The translations under genes and the position numbers were made by a program. The notes beneath the pieces are model-generated. The model was not told the origin of the DNA, did not search any database, and was given only the letters and a program-made list of their open reading frames with translations. Positions 14,403-14,642 of a DNA stretch of 14,642 bases are shown one piece after another. Numbering within the stretch: position 1 is the first letter of the stretch; every line of letters starts with the position of its first letter. The stretch is from Rhodoferax sp. UBA4409 (lineage in GTDB: Bacteria; Pseudomonadota; Gammaproteobacteria; Burkholderiales; Burkholderiaceae_C), in the NCBI GenBank assembly GCA_002390825.1, contig DGQR01000001.1, positions 1 through 14,642 of the forward strand, read 5' to 3'.

Positions 14403-14642
14403 CTACAAAGTCAGGAGCACTGCACCCCAGGTGAAGCCACCACCTACGCCTTCCAGCATCAGGTTTTGGCCCGGCTTGACCCGACCGGCACGTACCGCAG
14501 AGTCCAATGCCAGCGGAATAGAGGCTGCCGAGGTGTTTCCATGTTGATCCACCGTCACCACTACTTTGTCCATGGGCAGCTTCAGTTTCTTGGCGGTGCT
14601 TTGCATGATGCGGATATTGGCTTGGTGAGGAATCAACCAATC
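14403..14642 (-). CDS. fabH: 3-oxoacyl-ACP synthase III (FabH), C-terminal part only
   Basis: FabH starts fatty acid synthesis by condensing acetyl-CoA with malonyl-ACP. Only the last 79 residues are in the window; the gene continues past the right edge, so the catalytic Cys cannot be seen. The visible part has the two other active-site residues of the family: His in IPHQANIRIM and Asn in HGNTSAAS. It ends with the glycine-rich GVGGGFTWGAVLL. About 250 residues are missing relative to the usual length of 317-330. Its position ahead of fabD is standard; plsX and rpmF normally precede it but are not seen here. Confidence 0.96.
   Translation of the reverse strand, partial: DWLIPHQANIRIMQSTAKKLKLPMDKVVVTVDQHGNTSAASIPLALDSAVRAGRVKPGQNLMLEGVGGGFTWGAVLLTL

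Noticed and set aside
13399..14640. A 413-codon open frame with a 97-residue extension on FabD
   Set aside because: The extension lies over fabH in another frame and has no family similarity; the FabD N-terminus begins at the ATG at 14349.

Overview
The window carries one co-directional block of housekeeping genes, all on the minus strand. It looks like ordinary chromosome from a betaproteobacterium of the order Burkholderiales, most likely family Comamonadaceae (Rhodoferax/Curvibacter-like). The taxonomic call rests on gene order, protein flavour (PdxJ, RecO and Era variants), fairly high GC and a Comamonadaceae-style intergenic repeat after era. It is recognition from memory, not a database result. 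I see no tRNA, rRNA, CRISPR, phage or insertion sequence.

Read in the direction of transcription (from high to low coordinates) there are three functional groups. (1) Type II fatty acid synthesis: fabH (3' end only), fabD, fabG, acpP, fabF. (2) Envelope stress: a small two-helix membrane protein resembling YgfX/CptA, then the sigma-E-like factor rpoE, its anti-sigma factor rseA, the periplasmic regulator rseB/mucB and the DegP/MucD-type protease. (3) Translation, export, RNA and DNA maintenance: lepA, lepB, a DUF4845 pilin-like membrane protein, rnc, era, recO and pdxJ (5' part only; its 3' end lies beyond base 1).

Genes are tightly packed. ATGA or GTGA overlaps join fabD/fabG, the YgfX-like gene/rpoE, rseA/rseB, rnc/era and recO/pdxJ, and lepA/lepB share one base (TAATG), so translational coupling is likely. 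Several starts were moved downstream from the longest open frame to an ATG that fits the family (fabD, rpoE, rseA, mucD, lepA, DUF4845).

Only a few non-coding stretches have room for signals. The mucD-lepA gap (about 470 bp) is the most unusual part of the window. It holds a terminator-like palindrome after mucD, an array of DnaA-box-like motifs on an 11-bp pitch including one perfect TTATCCACA, a -10-like hexamer, and a strong intrinsic terminator only about 40 bp before lepA. The acpP-fabF gap holds two hairpins, the fabG-acpP gap a promoter-like site overlapping a 16-bp palindrome, and the era-recO gap a REP-like repeat. No dramatic new multi-gene system is visible; the noteworthy candidates are in these gaps and in the YgfX-like gene ahead of rpoE.
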